DNA from: Pollutibacter soli
Lineage (GTDB): Bacteria > Bacteroidota > Bacteroidia > Chitinophagales > Chitinophagaceae
NCBI GenBank assembly: GCA_029269725.1
Contig: JARJHS010000002.1
Location: 310,001 to 374,000, forward strand
Direction of reading: 5' to 3'
DNA: 64,000 bases
Shown here: in pieces, positions 1 to 7,796 of the stretch
How the letters are laid out: the number at the start of each line of letters is the position of its first letter
Numbering within the stretch: position 1 is the stretch's first letter
Made by a program: the position numbers and the translations under genes
Notes under the pieces: generated by a model
Seen by the model: only the letters and a program-made list of their open reading frames with translations
Told to the model about the DNA's origin: nothing
Database searches by the model: none

Positions 1-1704
1 GTCTTCCTTTATCAAAAAATATGTTTTTATAAATGATCGAGTAATCATTGTATAAAGAGAATTCCTATAGCTCGGTGTTTTTAGAATCTTAATTGTCACG
101 CATATTACAAATGGAAATTCTAGCCCTTTCACATTGTTTTTATTCGAAAGGAAAATTTGATTAGGCCGTTTCGTTTTTGTTTCATAGGCCTTATTTACAG
201 GCCATGAAAATTTTCTTTGGATACTAACTTCCAACTGATCTGCCAAATCATAGATATACCTGTAGTCGTCCAATAAAATTATTCCGATATCTTCAGGTAA
301 TACAGTCTCGTTTTCCTTCACGATGTGAGATAGTATGTCAATTATGTGCGAATCGAGATTATTTTTTGCTTCGATTATTTCGATGCTATCAAAGTCATCA
401 TCAATATCTTCAAATCTTCTCAATGGTTCACGACTAAGGTGAAGCTTTTTTCTAGCATCTACTGACACATTATAACCGCAGGCTATCCACTCATTTTCAT
501 CCAACCAGCGTAATTTCTCTTTTTCAAATAATCCCATTCCCAAGGCATGGCCGAACATTAGAGTCTTCGGATCAGTTCTATAACATTTGCCTAGGAGATA
601 GTCTGGTTTTATAGTGTGTGCTAATTTAGCTTGATCAAAAATACTTTGAAAGATGTCGCCAGCTATGTATACATTCTTCTCAGTTACAAATTCGCAAAGC
701 TTAAAAAAATTTTCATCAAAATCTTGACTCTCGTCTATTATTATATAACTAAAGGCATACTCTGGAGAATCATCTATGTACTTTTCTTGCAAGTCTTTTA
801 ATGCCAACTCACACGCCTTACTGAAACTCATGACGGAAGAATATCTGTAAAACGGAATACTATAAAAATGGCAGATATAAGAATAGACGCCGGAATGATA
901 ATAGCTACCTGAACCCCATGCATTCCTACACCAAAATCTTTTTTCCCAATCAATCTGCTGTTCAACTTTCATGAAGTTGAAGAAAGAAGGAATTCTTTGT
1001 CTAAGATTGTCCGAGAGCACCTTATTATGGCAAGTAAAGAATATTTTCGATTCTTGATTTTGGATGTATAGGTCCTTCAATTTATGTAATAGAAGTTCAG
1101 TTTTCCCTGTTCCGGAGAGCCCTTGAATTGTTACACGTTTTGAGTGTGGGACCTGATAGACAAATCTTGTTTGGTCGCCATCGAATAGTTGAATTTTCTG
1201 TTTGACTTTATCAAGTACAGTTTCAGGCACTTCGTCTTTTACTCGATCAACGTCATTAATACTTCCAATTAAGAGAGAGATTAGCAGGTCTACTTTTTTA
1301 ATTTCAGCCGGATCCTTGAGCTTCACACTTGTAAAAAAATTTGGAATGTCTTCCAATTTTGATGGGTCTTTAATCACTTCAATCAGAACACCTTTCCAAT
1401 TTCTAGGCCGCCCTACAATAGAGCGGTATAAATATTTATCAGATATGGAAGTCAAATCCTCAAGAAAATCTTCAACGTAGTTTTCAAACTTATGCCTGCC
1501 TTGTCCAAAGTCGACAACCGAAATTTTATGTCTAGGAGACAATAAAATTAAAGCGTCTTGGTAGTCGTAGCTATATTTTTGATCTAACGGCCCACTGATA
1601 ACATACACTAATTGCTTTTTAGTTTCTGAATAGATTTCGAGATCTTTTAATAAAGTGTCATCTAGTCCTCCGCTCGAAATCTGCGAAAAAAAATAACTTG
1701 TCAT
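1..1704 (-). CDS. SF1 (UvrD/Rep-type) helicase, C-terminus beyond the window
   Basis: An open frame of 568 codons from an ATG at 1704 runs without a stop to the left edge, so the last part is missing. It reads as a superfamily 1 helicase: Walker A GLSGTGKT at residues 195-202, Walker B IIIDES at 320-325, AGDIFQSIF at 348-356 resembling motif III, NVKGLEF at 524-530 resembling motif V, and TMITRS at 552-557 resembling motif VI. Since motif VI is present, only a short tail is likely lost. The first 185 residues before the Walker A show no domain I recognise. The gene starts 68 bp after the stop of the membrane DUF3883 gene, on the same strand, so the two are probably one operon. It would unwind nucleic acid with ATP; a defence role is inferred from the partner and the mobile location. 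Confidence 0.85.
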   Translation of the reverse strand, partial: MTSYFFSQISSGGLDDTLLKDLEIYSETKKQLVYVISGPLDQKYSYDYQDALILLSPRHKISVVDFGQGRHKFENYVEDFLEDLTSISDKYLYRSIVGRPRNWKGVLIEVIKDPSKLEDIPNFFTSVKLKDPAEIKKVDLLISLLIGSINDVDRVKDEVPETVLDKVKQKIQLFDGDQTRFVYQVPHSKRVTIQGLSGTGKTELLLHKLKDLYIQNQESKIFFTCHNKVLSDNLRQRIPSFFNFMKVEQQIDWEKRFWCRNAWGSGSYYHSGVYSYICHFYSIPFYRYSSVMSFSKACELALKDLQEKYIDDSPEYAFSYIIIDESQDFDENFFKLCEFVTEKNVYIAGDIFQSIFDQAKLAHTIKPDYLLGKCYRTDPKTLMFGHALGMGLFEKEKLRWLDENEWIACGYNVSVDARKKLHLSREPLRRFEDIDDDFDSIEIIEAKNNLDSHIIDILSHIVKENETVLPEDIGIILLDDYRYIYDLADQLEVSIQRKFSWPVNKAYETKTKRPNQIFLSNKNNVKGLEFPFVICVTIKILKTPSYRNSLYTMITRSFIKTYFLIKED

Positions 1705-1772
1705 TGTTTGAATTTAATGCTCGACAAAATAAATATTTTGGTTGGGTACCTAACGTTGACGTATTGCGAAAT

Positions 1773-2903
1773 TTAGTCTAAAGGTGCCGTATCGACCGCT
1801 CCCAAATTATTGATTGGAGTTACTCGAAATAAAGTTGGTTCAAATTTATAAAATGGCTTCAATTGAGTTTCGCAATTGATAAAATAAATTTCTGCCTTTT
1901 GGGTTTCCAAATTAAGATTATATACTCTGTAAATGAAATAGTTTTTTAGTGTATTCATCATTCGAATTTCGGTTTCTGTTAGGTAGAATGGGGCCTGCGA
2001 GCCTTGAGTAGTTGATTTAACCTCAATATACTTGCGTTCTCTATTGTCACAATATGAAAGTATATCGTATCCGAAGGAATCGGATTCCTTCGAAACGTGG
2101 ATAACATTCCGAATTAAATCATTTAAACCTAGTCGAGCCAATCGCTTTACTTCATAATTAAGTACAATCAATTCTCCAATCGCTCCTATTTCCGTTCTAT
2201 TTTTATTTAATTGCTCGAAATCGATTTTTTCTCCAATAATTATATTCTCAACCTCATTACTAATTTTAGTTTGATCATTACCTTTTTCGCCTGATGGTTT
2301 ATCGTATACTTCATTTTGAAAATTACTTTCTAATTTTTTGAAAATTGATTTTTTAATGATGGACAAAGCTTTTGTCTTGGCTTTATTTATACCTCGCCAA
2401 AGCGGTTCTCCTACTTCAGTCGTCGATAAGGAATGTAGTTTTTTTTCTTCGCTGTCTACTCCATTTAAAGAGGTGATTTCTTCTCGATCAGAATCCTGCT
2501 CTTTAAAATCAATTTGTGGAAAACTTTCACTGGCTAAATTGCTTCTGAATTCATAACCGTTCTTAAGATTACTAATTTTAAGATGGATAGCTTTTTTCGC
2601 ATTTTCATGGTCGAGAATCTCGAGCCATGTTTTCGGGTTGAGTTTATAATATCCTATCAAGAATTTTTCCACAAGCTCTCCCAAATAAATTCCTATCAGT
2701 GAACCATATACTAATGCTATGAAGGCCCATAAAGCTTTACTATCGGTTTCGACCAGAAAGAAAGTAAGCGTTGCTGAAGAAATACCACTAATTAGAAAAC
2801 AAATCAGAAAAGAATTGTGTAGGATTTTCAGTTGTTTCTTTAGTTTGCTAATTTGAAAGTCCTTTTCTTCTAATTTTTTCAACTGAAGTATTAAGTCTTC
2901 CAT
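1773..2903 (-). CDS. Membrane-anchored DUF3883 (PD-(D/E)XK-like) protein
   Basis: The 376-residue protein starts with a charged, probably coiled stretch (residues 1-28), followed by two hydrophobic segments at about 31-52 and 58-76, so the bulk is probably cytoplasmic. Residues 110-235 are polar, low in order and rich in Glu, Lys and Ser. The C-terminal part (about 236-345) matches the DUF3883 family: GE at 243-244, GYD at 278-280 and IEVKST at 293-298. This order fits a PD-(D/E)XK nuclease fold with D280, E294 and K296 as the likely active site. DUF3883 proteins are often found in defence islands. The next gene is an SF1 helicase in the same orientation. Nuclease activity is inferred from motif only. 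Confidence 0.75.
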   Translation of the reverse strand: MEDLILQLKKLEEKDFQISKLKKQLKILHNSFLICFLISGISSATLTFFLVETDSKALWAFIALVYGSLIGIYLGELVEKFLIGYYKLNPKTWLEILDHENAKKAIHLKISNLKNGYEFRSNLASESFPQIDFKEQDSDREEITSLNGVDSEEKKLHSLSTTEVGEPLWRGINKAKTKALSIIKKSIFKKLESNFQNEVYDKPSGEKGNDQTKISNEVENIIIGEKIDFEQLNKNRTEIGAIGELIVLNYEVKRLARLGLNDLIRNVIHVSKESDSFGYDILSYCDNRERKYIEVKSTTQGSQAPFYLTETEIRMMNTLKNYFIYRVYNLNLETQKAEIYFINCETQLKPFYKFEPTLFRVTPINNLGAVDTAPLD

Positions 2904-2962
2904 TTACATTAAACTTTAATAAACCAGCTGAATGTACAAAATCCGCCTTAAATACAATAAAA

Positions 2963-2984
2963 GGCCGGCATTCATCTGCCGGCC
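2963..2984 (-). terminator. Rho-independent terminator after the element's core operon
   Basis: GGCCGGCA and TGCCGGCC form a perfect 8-bp stem with a 6-base loop; on the minus strand it is followed by TTTTATTG. It lies between the 3' end of the gene at 3098-3547 and the start of the DUF3883 gene, so it separates the replication block from the cargo pair, which should therefore have its own promoter. Confidence 0.7.
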
Positions 2985-3097
2985 CCGTTTGAATCAAACC
3001 AATTAATTGTTGAATCCAAAGATAAGATTACCCGAATAGAAAAGAGCGTTGAAAACGCCGGTGTTTTGCCGTTTTTTTCTCGCTGAAATTGGGAAAA

Positions 3098-3547
3098 TCA
3101 CCGTTTCCTCTTCAATAAAAAGTCGTATCTGCCATTAATTAAGTCGCACATTGAAATATCCAGTCCATTTTGGATTTTCAAAAACCTTTTTGTTGGCTTA
3201 CCTCTATAGTGCGTTCTGAACTTTTTTGTACCAAATTGTCGTTCTGCTTTCATCCTCACTTCAAGCCTACGCAATAACTTGTCTAAGGGTGAACCTGTTA
3301 TCCAAGGTTTTCTTTCGTACTTCGGGATAATAAATTCTTCTTGGCAAAAATATAGCTTATGCTTCCTCTTCTTTGTAATCGGACAAATAAAAAACCATCG
3401 AACCCCTCCGGGATTACCGCCAATTTTTTCGCAAATCATTTCAACTCTGGGAAGCGAATTAATGAGTACAAAAATTCGTTTTTTGTCGTCCCTTGATTCA
3501 ATATTGAGTTCTCGCCGAATTGTCGAAGCCTTTATTACCCCTTCCAT
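3098..3547 (-). CDS. Conserved hypothetical protein of a mobile element
   Basis: The 149-residue basic protein has ATG at 3547, only 5 bp after the stop of the DUF6371 gene, so it is co-transcribed with the replication block. The central part reads RWFFICPITKKRKHKLYF, a pattern (aromatic run, CP, basic residues, LY) I associate with short proteins of unknown function in phages and integrative elements. Only a few cysteines are present, so a full zinc ribbon is not evident. The protein is rich in Lys and Arg at both ends of the C-terminal half, which would suit nucleic acid binding. No function can be assigned. Confidence 0.6.
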   Translation of the reverse strand: MEGVIKASTIRRELNIESRDDKKRIFVLINSLPRVEMICEKIGGNPGGVRWFFICPITKKRKHKLYFCQEEFIIPKYERKPWITGSPLDKLLRRLEVRMKAERQFGTKKFRTHYRGKPTKRFLKIQNGLDISMCDLINGRYDFLLKRKR

Positions 3548-3552
3548 ATATC

Positions 3553-4245
3553 CTAAAATTTATCAGCATACCATATTGCTTGTGGTAAAAATGCCTTTAC
3601 TCTTTCGATGTTCTTTTGAGAATGATTGGTAATTGCCAGCCATAAATATTCCGGGTACTCTATACTGCAAATGACAGCCGACCTACAATCATTAACAATA
3701 ACACATTTCTTTTCAGGGTATGACTTAAGTAAATGTTCCCCATACAAATGGTTGTGTTCGTCCCGCTCATAACTTAACCGATCTTGCATGAATACTTTTT
3801 TTTGACTAGATTGATCTGCCTCGCCCGTTAATGGGTCAATACTGATTATTAGACCTCCAATAACATTCATCAACTTGTCAATTTGCCAAAAAATTGTGGC
3901 AGCTTTTTCCTTCGCGCGTCCGAGGAAATACATTTTACGCACCCTCTCCATTTCAAATTGTCCATACTTCTTAACTAGATAGGCAAGAAAGCCGTTTTGA
4001 TTTTCCAAAGGCTGATTCGGACTTATCAACATTGCTTTTTCCATAATCGAAAAAGGTATTCCCTTTTCAAGGGTTCTTTTATAGTCTTCAGTTGAAAATT
4101 CATAACTACATTCAGGTAAAATGCACCTGCCAATTTTATCGCTAAAAAGCATTTTAATAATTGGTTTGAAGTTTTGATAAGAGGTTTTACCACATTTAGG
4201 ACATATTGCCAATATTGGAAGATTGATTGTTTTTTGTAAAATCAT
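3553..4245 (-). CDS. DUF6371-like, Toprim-related zinc-ribbon protein with altered acidic motif
   Basis: The 230-residue protein has a CPKC at residues 15-18 and further cysteines at 41 and 46, forming an N-terminal zinc ribbon like that of primases. The C-terminal part resembles the DUF6371 family of Bacteroidota mobile elements: a YGEHLLKSYPEKK segment followed by the strand that in relatives reads V-E-S-E-K-T-A. Here that strand reads VNDCRSA (184-190), so both Toprim-type acidic residues are replaced. The protein is also shorter than the relatives I recall. It sits just downstream of the D5-type helicase and probably takes part in element replication, either as a non-catalytic accessory or as a decayed primase. 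Confidence 0.6.
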   Translation of the reverse strand: MILQKTINLPILAICPKCGKTSYQNFKPIIKMLFSDKIGRCILPECSYEFSTEDYKRTLEKGIPFSIMEKAMLISPNQPLENQNGFLAYLVKKYGQFEMERVRKMYFLGRAKEKAATIFWQIDKLMNVIGGLIISIDPLTGEADQSSQKKVFMQDRLSYERDEHNHLYGEHLLKSYPEKKCVIVNDCRSAVICSIEYPEYLWLAITNHSQKNIERVKAFLPQAIWYADKF

Positions 4246-4281
4246 TTTTTTTCGATTTAATAATTAAGATGTTTTTTTTAA

Positions 4282-4338
4282 ATCACTTGATGCACTTCGC
4301 GCACTCTTTGTAAGCGTGCACGAAGTGATCTAAGTGAT
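4282..4338. repeat. Long imperfect hairpin with repeated AAGTGATC units
   Basis: In the gap between the helicase and DUF6371 genes, ATCACTT (4282-4288) pairs with AAGTGAT (4332-4338), and CACTTCG (4293-4299) pairs with CGAAGTG (4321-4327), with further pairing inside. The right arm contains AAGTGATC twice in tandem. The structure could be a processing hairpin, a terminator or an iteron-like replication origin for the adjacent helicase; sequence alone does not decide. Confidence 0.55.
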
Positions 4339-4344
4339 CGAAAA

Positions 4345-5760
4345 CTAACTTGATTTTTTTGCGTACACTATATTCCCATAATTCATTTTATGGGTATGAA
4401 AGCCGGCATTTCTTAGCCGTTCGCTAAACGTTCTTTTTGAACAGGCATAATAGCCGCTTTCATTACAATAAACCCTATACAGTTCGAACAGTCGTTTAAA
4501 CTCGATTGTATCATTGGGAGATTTCTGATATCCCTCATCATCCAAAAACATTAACACGCTGTCTGATTGTAAACGAAAGGACTCGACCTGTTGTTTAACG
4601 GCTTTGCTTTCTGTGAATCGCTTGTTTTTTAGTAGCCTATTTAAGCCGTCTAAAACCCAATTAAATACACCACTTAATTCCGCATCTATGATCTTTTTGG
4701 ACAACTCCTTGTCTTGTTCATGTTCGGGAATAGTGACGTCAAAAGGAACAATTTGCCAGCGTCTGAAAAAGCCGTTTGAGTTTTCTGTTTCTTTAGGAAG
4801 TTCATTTGTGCTAAAAAGCAGACGAGCATAATTTTCCATTGTAAATGGGCTTCCATAAATAAATCGCGCTTCTACACTTTCTCCGCTCGCCAACTGTTTA
4901 AAAATGCCCTTATCAAGCCTACCTGAAATCTCTGTACTCAAATTGAGAAGCTTATTGCTCAGTTCGGCGCGAGAATAACCTTTAGGGTCGGTTATACTTT
5001 CCAGCGAAAACCTGGAGACATTGTCAGGACCTAAAAGCGCACTTAAAACCTCAATAAAAACGCTTTTACCATTTGCACCACCGCCATAAAGAAGCAATAC
5101 TTTCTCTAGCTTTAATTTCTTTGCATCAACAAATACATAGCCTAAGTATTCCTGAAGTATCATTTGTTCTTCCCTGCCGGGTAAAACTTTGTCCAAAAAA
5201 ATATGGAATAGGGGTGAATTTGCAGCTGAATTGTATTCAAAAGGTAACTGATGAGTAAGGAAATCTTCTGCTCTATGTTCTCGAAGTTTTTGTTCGTATC
5301 CCTCGACTTCAAACGTACCATTTTTACAATTCACCAATGTTTTGCCATTCACGCGTTCTGGCGGCGGCAAATAAGACACAGCTTCAAATTGTTTCAAAAG
5401 ATCAAGTCTGAATGTATAAAATCTTGCGTCGGCCTGTGGTACTCCAAGCATTTCGGCTGCACGACCAAAAAAATCTTGTAATAGTTCACGGTCAATTATC
5501 TTCCAATACTCGCCATTATACAAATATGTTTGTCCATTATTTCGGCATAACTGCCAGCCTTGCTCTTTTGCTGATTTTAATATTTCTTCGATAGCATAAA
5601 CAATGAAATGCTTTCGTTGAAGTTTGTCTTGACCCTCAAGGCCAGCTAGTTGTCGGAATTCAATTTTTTTCAGCTGAACCAATAGCTTTGACAAAATCTG
5701 TTCGTGGGCTATTGGAAGAGGTAACACTGTAGAGGCATTGCTTTTCTCAATTGTAATCAT
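4345..5760 (-). CDS. D5/P4-type SF3 DNA primase-helicase
   Basis: The 471-residue protein matches the C-terminal part of phage and plasmid primases of the P4/D5 type. Walker A is GGGANGKS at residues 226-233; downstream are LLNLSTEIS and LLFSTNELP, the latter a typical SF3 helicase strand with the sensor Asn, and FFRRWQIVPF, a hallmark of this family. Residues 55-200 correspond to the D5_N region. There is no archaeo-eukaryotic primase domain in front, so priming would need another protein, possibly the DUF6371 product. It overlaps the upstream HTH gene by 4 bp, showing translational coupling. The role is replication of the excised element. Confidence 0.85.
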   Translation of the reverse strand: MITIEKSNASTVLPLPIAHEQILSKLLVQLKKIEFRQLAGLEGQDKLQRKHFIVYAIEEILKSAKEQGWQLCRNNGQTYLYNGEYWKIIDRELLQDFFGRAAEMLGVPQADARFYTFRLDLLKQFEAVSYLPPPERVNGKTLVNCKNGTFEVEGYEQKLREHRAEDFLTHQLPFEYNSAANSPLFHIFLDKVLPGREEQMILQEYLGYVFVDAKKLKLEKVLLLYGGGANGKSVFIEVLSALLGPDNVSRFSLESITDPKGYSRAELSNKLLNLSTEISGRLDKGIFKQLASGESVEARFIYGSPFTMENYARLLFSTNELPKETENSNGFFRRWQIVPFDVTIPEHEQDKELSKKIIDAELSGVFNWVLDGLNRLLKNKRFTESKAVKQQVESFRLQSDSVLMFLDDEGYQKSPNDTIEFKRLFELYRVYCNESGYYACSKRTFSERLRNAGFHTHKMNYGNIVYAKKSS

Positions 5761-6086
5761 GCTGCCCTCCTGCTTAAAAAGTTGTCAATCTCATTAGCTG
5801 TTTCCTTATTGGTTAGCTTTTTAGCCGACTTTATCCAATTATCTAACTCCGACGTAGAGAAATAAAGTCTCTTGCCTTTTTTGCAAACTGGTATTGCAGC
5901 ATTTGAAACATACTTGTAAATCGTAGCAACCGAAAGTTTCAAATACTTAGCCGTTTCTTCGATGGTCATTAAGGAATCATTTTTAACTGCGCTTGAGGTT
6001 GTGTAATTCCTGATTAGAGTTTCAAGCGAATCGATTTTCGAGTGTAGGCACTCAATTGCTTGCGGCATTTGTTCGAGGGTTAGCAT
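5757..6086 (-). CDS. Excisionase-like helix-turn-helix DNA-binding protein
   Basis: The 109-residue protein has a coiled N-terminus (residues 1-38) and then a MerR/excisionase-type HTH: MTIEETAKYLKLSVATIYKYV, followed by a wing with KKGKRLYFSTSELDNWI. This is the helix_turn_helix_17 type found beside integrases in Bacteroidota elements. It starts at an ATG (6086) and its last codons overlap the helicase start. It may direct excision, or control transcription of the replication block; position between integrase and helicase supports both. Confidence 0.8.
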   Translation of the reverse strand: MLTLEQMPQAIECLHSKIDSLETLIRNYTTSSAVKNDSLMTIEETAKYLKLSVATIYKYVSNAAIPVCKKGKRLYFSTSELDNWIKSAKKLTNKETANEIDNFLSRRAA

Positions 6087-6308
6087 AGAAGTCTACCTCC
6101 TTTTCTGTCAAGGGACATTGATTTCGTTGGGAATGCTTGTGCTTCGTGGGCAGGGATTAAAAATGCTTTCATAAAAAAATAAATTTCATGCAAGCTAAAT
6201 GCAGAAATGAAATAGTTAAAGCATGGATTTTCCACAAAGCGCGGAGAACTTTTAATAACGGTGAAATATAGCCGTAAAACGTTTAAAATTGTTCAAAAAA
6301 GTAAAATA

Positions 6309-6323
6309 TGCACAGTATGTGCA
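6309..6323. promoter_or_regulatory. Short inverted repeat in the integrase-HTH gap
   Basis: TGCACA and TGTGCA are separated by GTA in the 262-bp AT-rich gap between the integrase stop and the HTH gene. It could be a binding site for the HTH protein or an integrase arm site. It lies close behind the integrase stop codon. Nothing else structured is clear in this gap. Confidence 0.3.
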
Positions 6324-6348
6324 AAGAAGAAAATAAGTGGGATTATAT

Positions 6349-7554
6349 CTAATTTTTAAAAGCAGTAAGCGCGTCCGTAGTCTCATGAATCGCCTTCTCT
6401 TCGAATCCAGCAAGGTAGCTTTTTGTTGTCTTCAGATCGCTGTGACCTAAAGCGTCGCTGATGAATTCCGTAGGAGCACCGGAACGCTTCAAAATAGTTG
6501 CGAAGCTGTGACGAGCAAAATAAGTGGTAACATTTTTTTCAATTCCCAACTTGTCGGCAATCCGTTTCATGTACTTATTAATCAGGCGCGTGACCAGTTG
6601 AATTGTGTTACGCTGTTGCTCAGCAGTCATACCCTTTTTAAGATGTGGGAAAATAAAGCTGCCGGGGTCGACAGATGGTATGCCATGTTTTAACACAATG
6701 GCCTTGGCTTCAGGCTTAAATGATACAGTAATTTTTTCAGCTGCTTTTTTGCTCCTTTTAGTTTTAGCTCTCTCAAAAGTTAGTATATCCCCGGCGATAT
6801 CTTTTCGTTTTAATAAACATAGGTCTTTTACGTTTAAACCATTACACAGATAACTGAATATCCAATAGTCCTTCGCCATTTCTTCGCTGGTATTGGTAGA
6901 CGCGGGATATTCAAAAATTCTTCCGATTTCTTCGATCGTTAAAGCCTTTTTGATATTCCGTCCAGAGGGAATGGTAAAATCTTTGAAAGGGTAAATACTT
7001 TTATCAATCTTAGCTCGGTTAAAAATGGCCCGCAAGCTTCTTAAATATATTCCTGTTGTTGTCTGGCTCTTCCCATTTTTACTCATCCACTCTACATACT
7101 TCGACAATATTGCTTTCGTAACATCGACATATTTCAGCCCGGGTTTGAAAGATTCGAAATTATTTCTTGCGCATTCATAAGAAACTGCTGTCCCGATTCT
7201 GTCTTCATTCTTCAATTCGGCAATGTATCGATCGAATCCCGCTTTTATACTGTCTGCCGCTTCCCGGTTTTGCAAAAAACTTTCTTCGAACCTCGAAAAA
7301 GTGAAAATGCCGATGCTATCAATACACTGATTGGCCTTCGTCTCAAAAGCTAAAATTCGATTGTACATCGCTTTTTCAGAGTCGTTTCTTCTCTTTGCAT
7401 TAAATAAACGCCTGAAATCGTCTGACAGCAAACTTATCCCCGTTGGGTAGTACTTCTTTTTTCGTTGATAAGTTACTCTTATCGTAACGGAGCATTTACC
7501 GTCTTTCTGAGGATGATATTCATTAATAAATGCTTTCGCTGTTGCTGTTGCCAT
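6349..7554 (-). CDS. Tyrosine recombinase (site-specific integrase), Bacteroidota type
   Basis: About 401 residues from the ATG at 7554; a GTG eight codons upstream is also possible, but the family usually begins at MATATxKAF. It has the Arm-DNA-binding domain (YQRKKKYYPTG), a SAM-like core-binding domain and a catalytic domain. Catalytic residues visible are R348 in ARHSFAT, H371 in GHS and the nucleophile Y380 in KSYLAGF. The first catalytic Arg box reads YLCNGLNVKDL, with Asn where many integrases have Arg, as is common in Bacteroidota integrases. The gene lies next to a tRNA-Asn 3' fragment and should catalyse integration there. Confidence 0.9.
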   Translation of the reverse strand: MATATAKAFINEYHPQKDGKCSVTIRVTYQRKKKYYPTGISLLSDDFRRLFNAKRRNDSEKAMYNRILAFETKANQCIDSIGIFTFSRFEESFLQNREAADSIKAGFDRYIAELKNEDRIGTAVSYECARNNFESFKPGLKYVDVTKAILSKYVEWMSKNGKSQTTTGIYLRSLRAIFNRAKIDKSIYPFKDFTIPSGRNIKKALTIEEIGRIFEYPASTNTSEEMAKDYWIFSYLCNGLNVKDLCLLKRKDIAGDILTFERAKTKRSKKAAEKITVSFKPEAKAIVLKHGIPSVDPGSFIFPHLKKGMTAEQQRNTIQLVTRLINKYMKRIADKLGIEKNVTTYFARHSFATILKRSGAPTEFISDALGHSDLKTTKSYLAGFEEKAIHETTDALTAFKN

Positions 7555-7716
7555 AATAGGGTACTTTGATTGCGACACATTCGCGACACAAAATAGGAAA
7601 GAATCGAGAAAAAAGCGAAGAAATAAAAAATGAAATATTCACATGAAATCCATGCCTGCCTTGAGTTGTAGCCGTTTATTACATCGTTATTATTTGTTTG
7701 TTTGTATAGGTGAATA

Positions 7717-7763
7717 TGACTGTTAATCAGAGGGTCACTGGTTCAAGTCCAGTCTGAGGAGCA
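7717..7763 (+). pseudogene. tRNA-Asn(GTT) 3' fragment A, probable att site
   Basis: From TGACTGTTAATCA onward the sequence follows a tRNA-Asn: anticodon loop CTGTTAA with anticodon GTT, variable loop, T arm ACTGG-TTCAAGT-CCAGT and the 3' acceptor strand CTGAGGAGC. The acceptor 5' strand and D arm are absent; the upstream bases do not fit. The break lies in the anticodon stem, a common crossover point for tyrosine integrases. This is probably one attachment site of the adjacent element. Confidence 0.75.
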
Positions 7764-7788
7764 AACCCCGCACGAAATGTGGGGTTTT
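7763..7788 (+). terminator. Terminator behind tRNA fragment A
   Basis: AAACCCCGCA and TGTGGGGTTT form a 10-bp stem (one G-T pair) followed by a short T-run. It probably terminated the original tRNA-Asn transcript and was copied with it. Confidence 0.7.
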
Positions 7789-7796
7789 GTATTTGA

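Larger units (their letters stand above)
1..7763. mobile_element. Right part of an integrated element ending at a tRNA-Asn 3' fragment
   Basis: All genes from the left edge to the integrase lie on the minus strand and are typical of a small integrative element or phage satellite: integrase, excisionase-like HTH, D5-type helicase, DUF6371, then cargo. The integrase gene ends the block and lies about 160 bp from a 3' fragment of tRNA-Asn, the usual position of an attachment site for tyrosine integrases. No capsid, conjugation or relaxase gene is visible. The other end, which should carry a complete tRNA-Asn, lies outside the window. The satellite reading is an inference from gene order; a mobilizable island is equally possible. 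Confidence 0.65.

Noticed and set aside
1202-1480. 92-codon plus-strand frame within the helicase
   Set aside because: It lies antisense to the helicase coding sequence with its Walker A region nearby; no features of its own.
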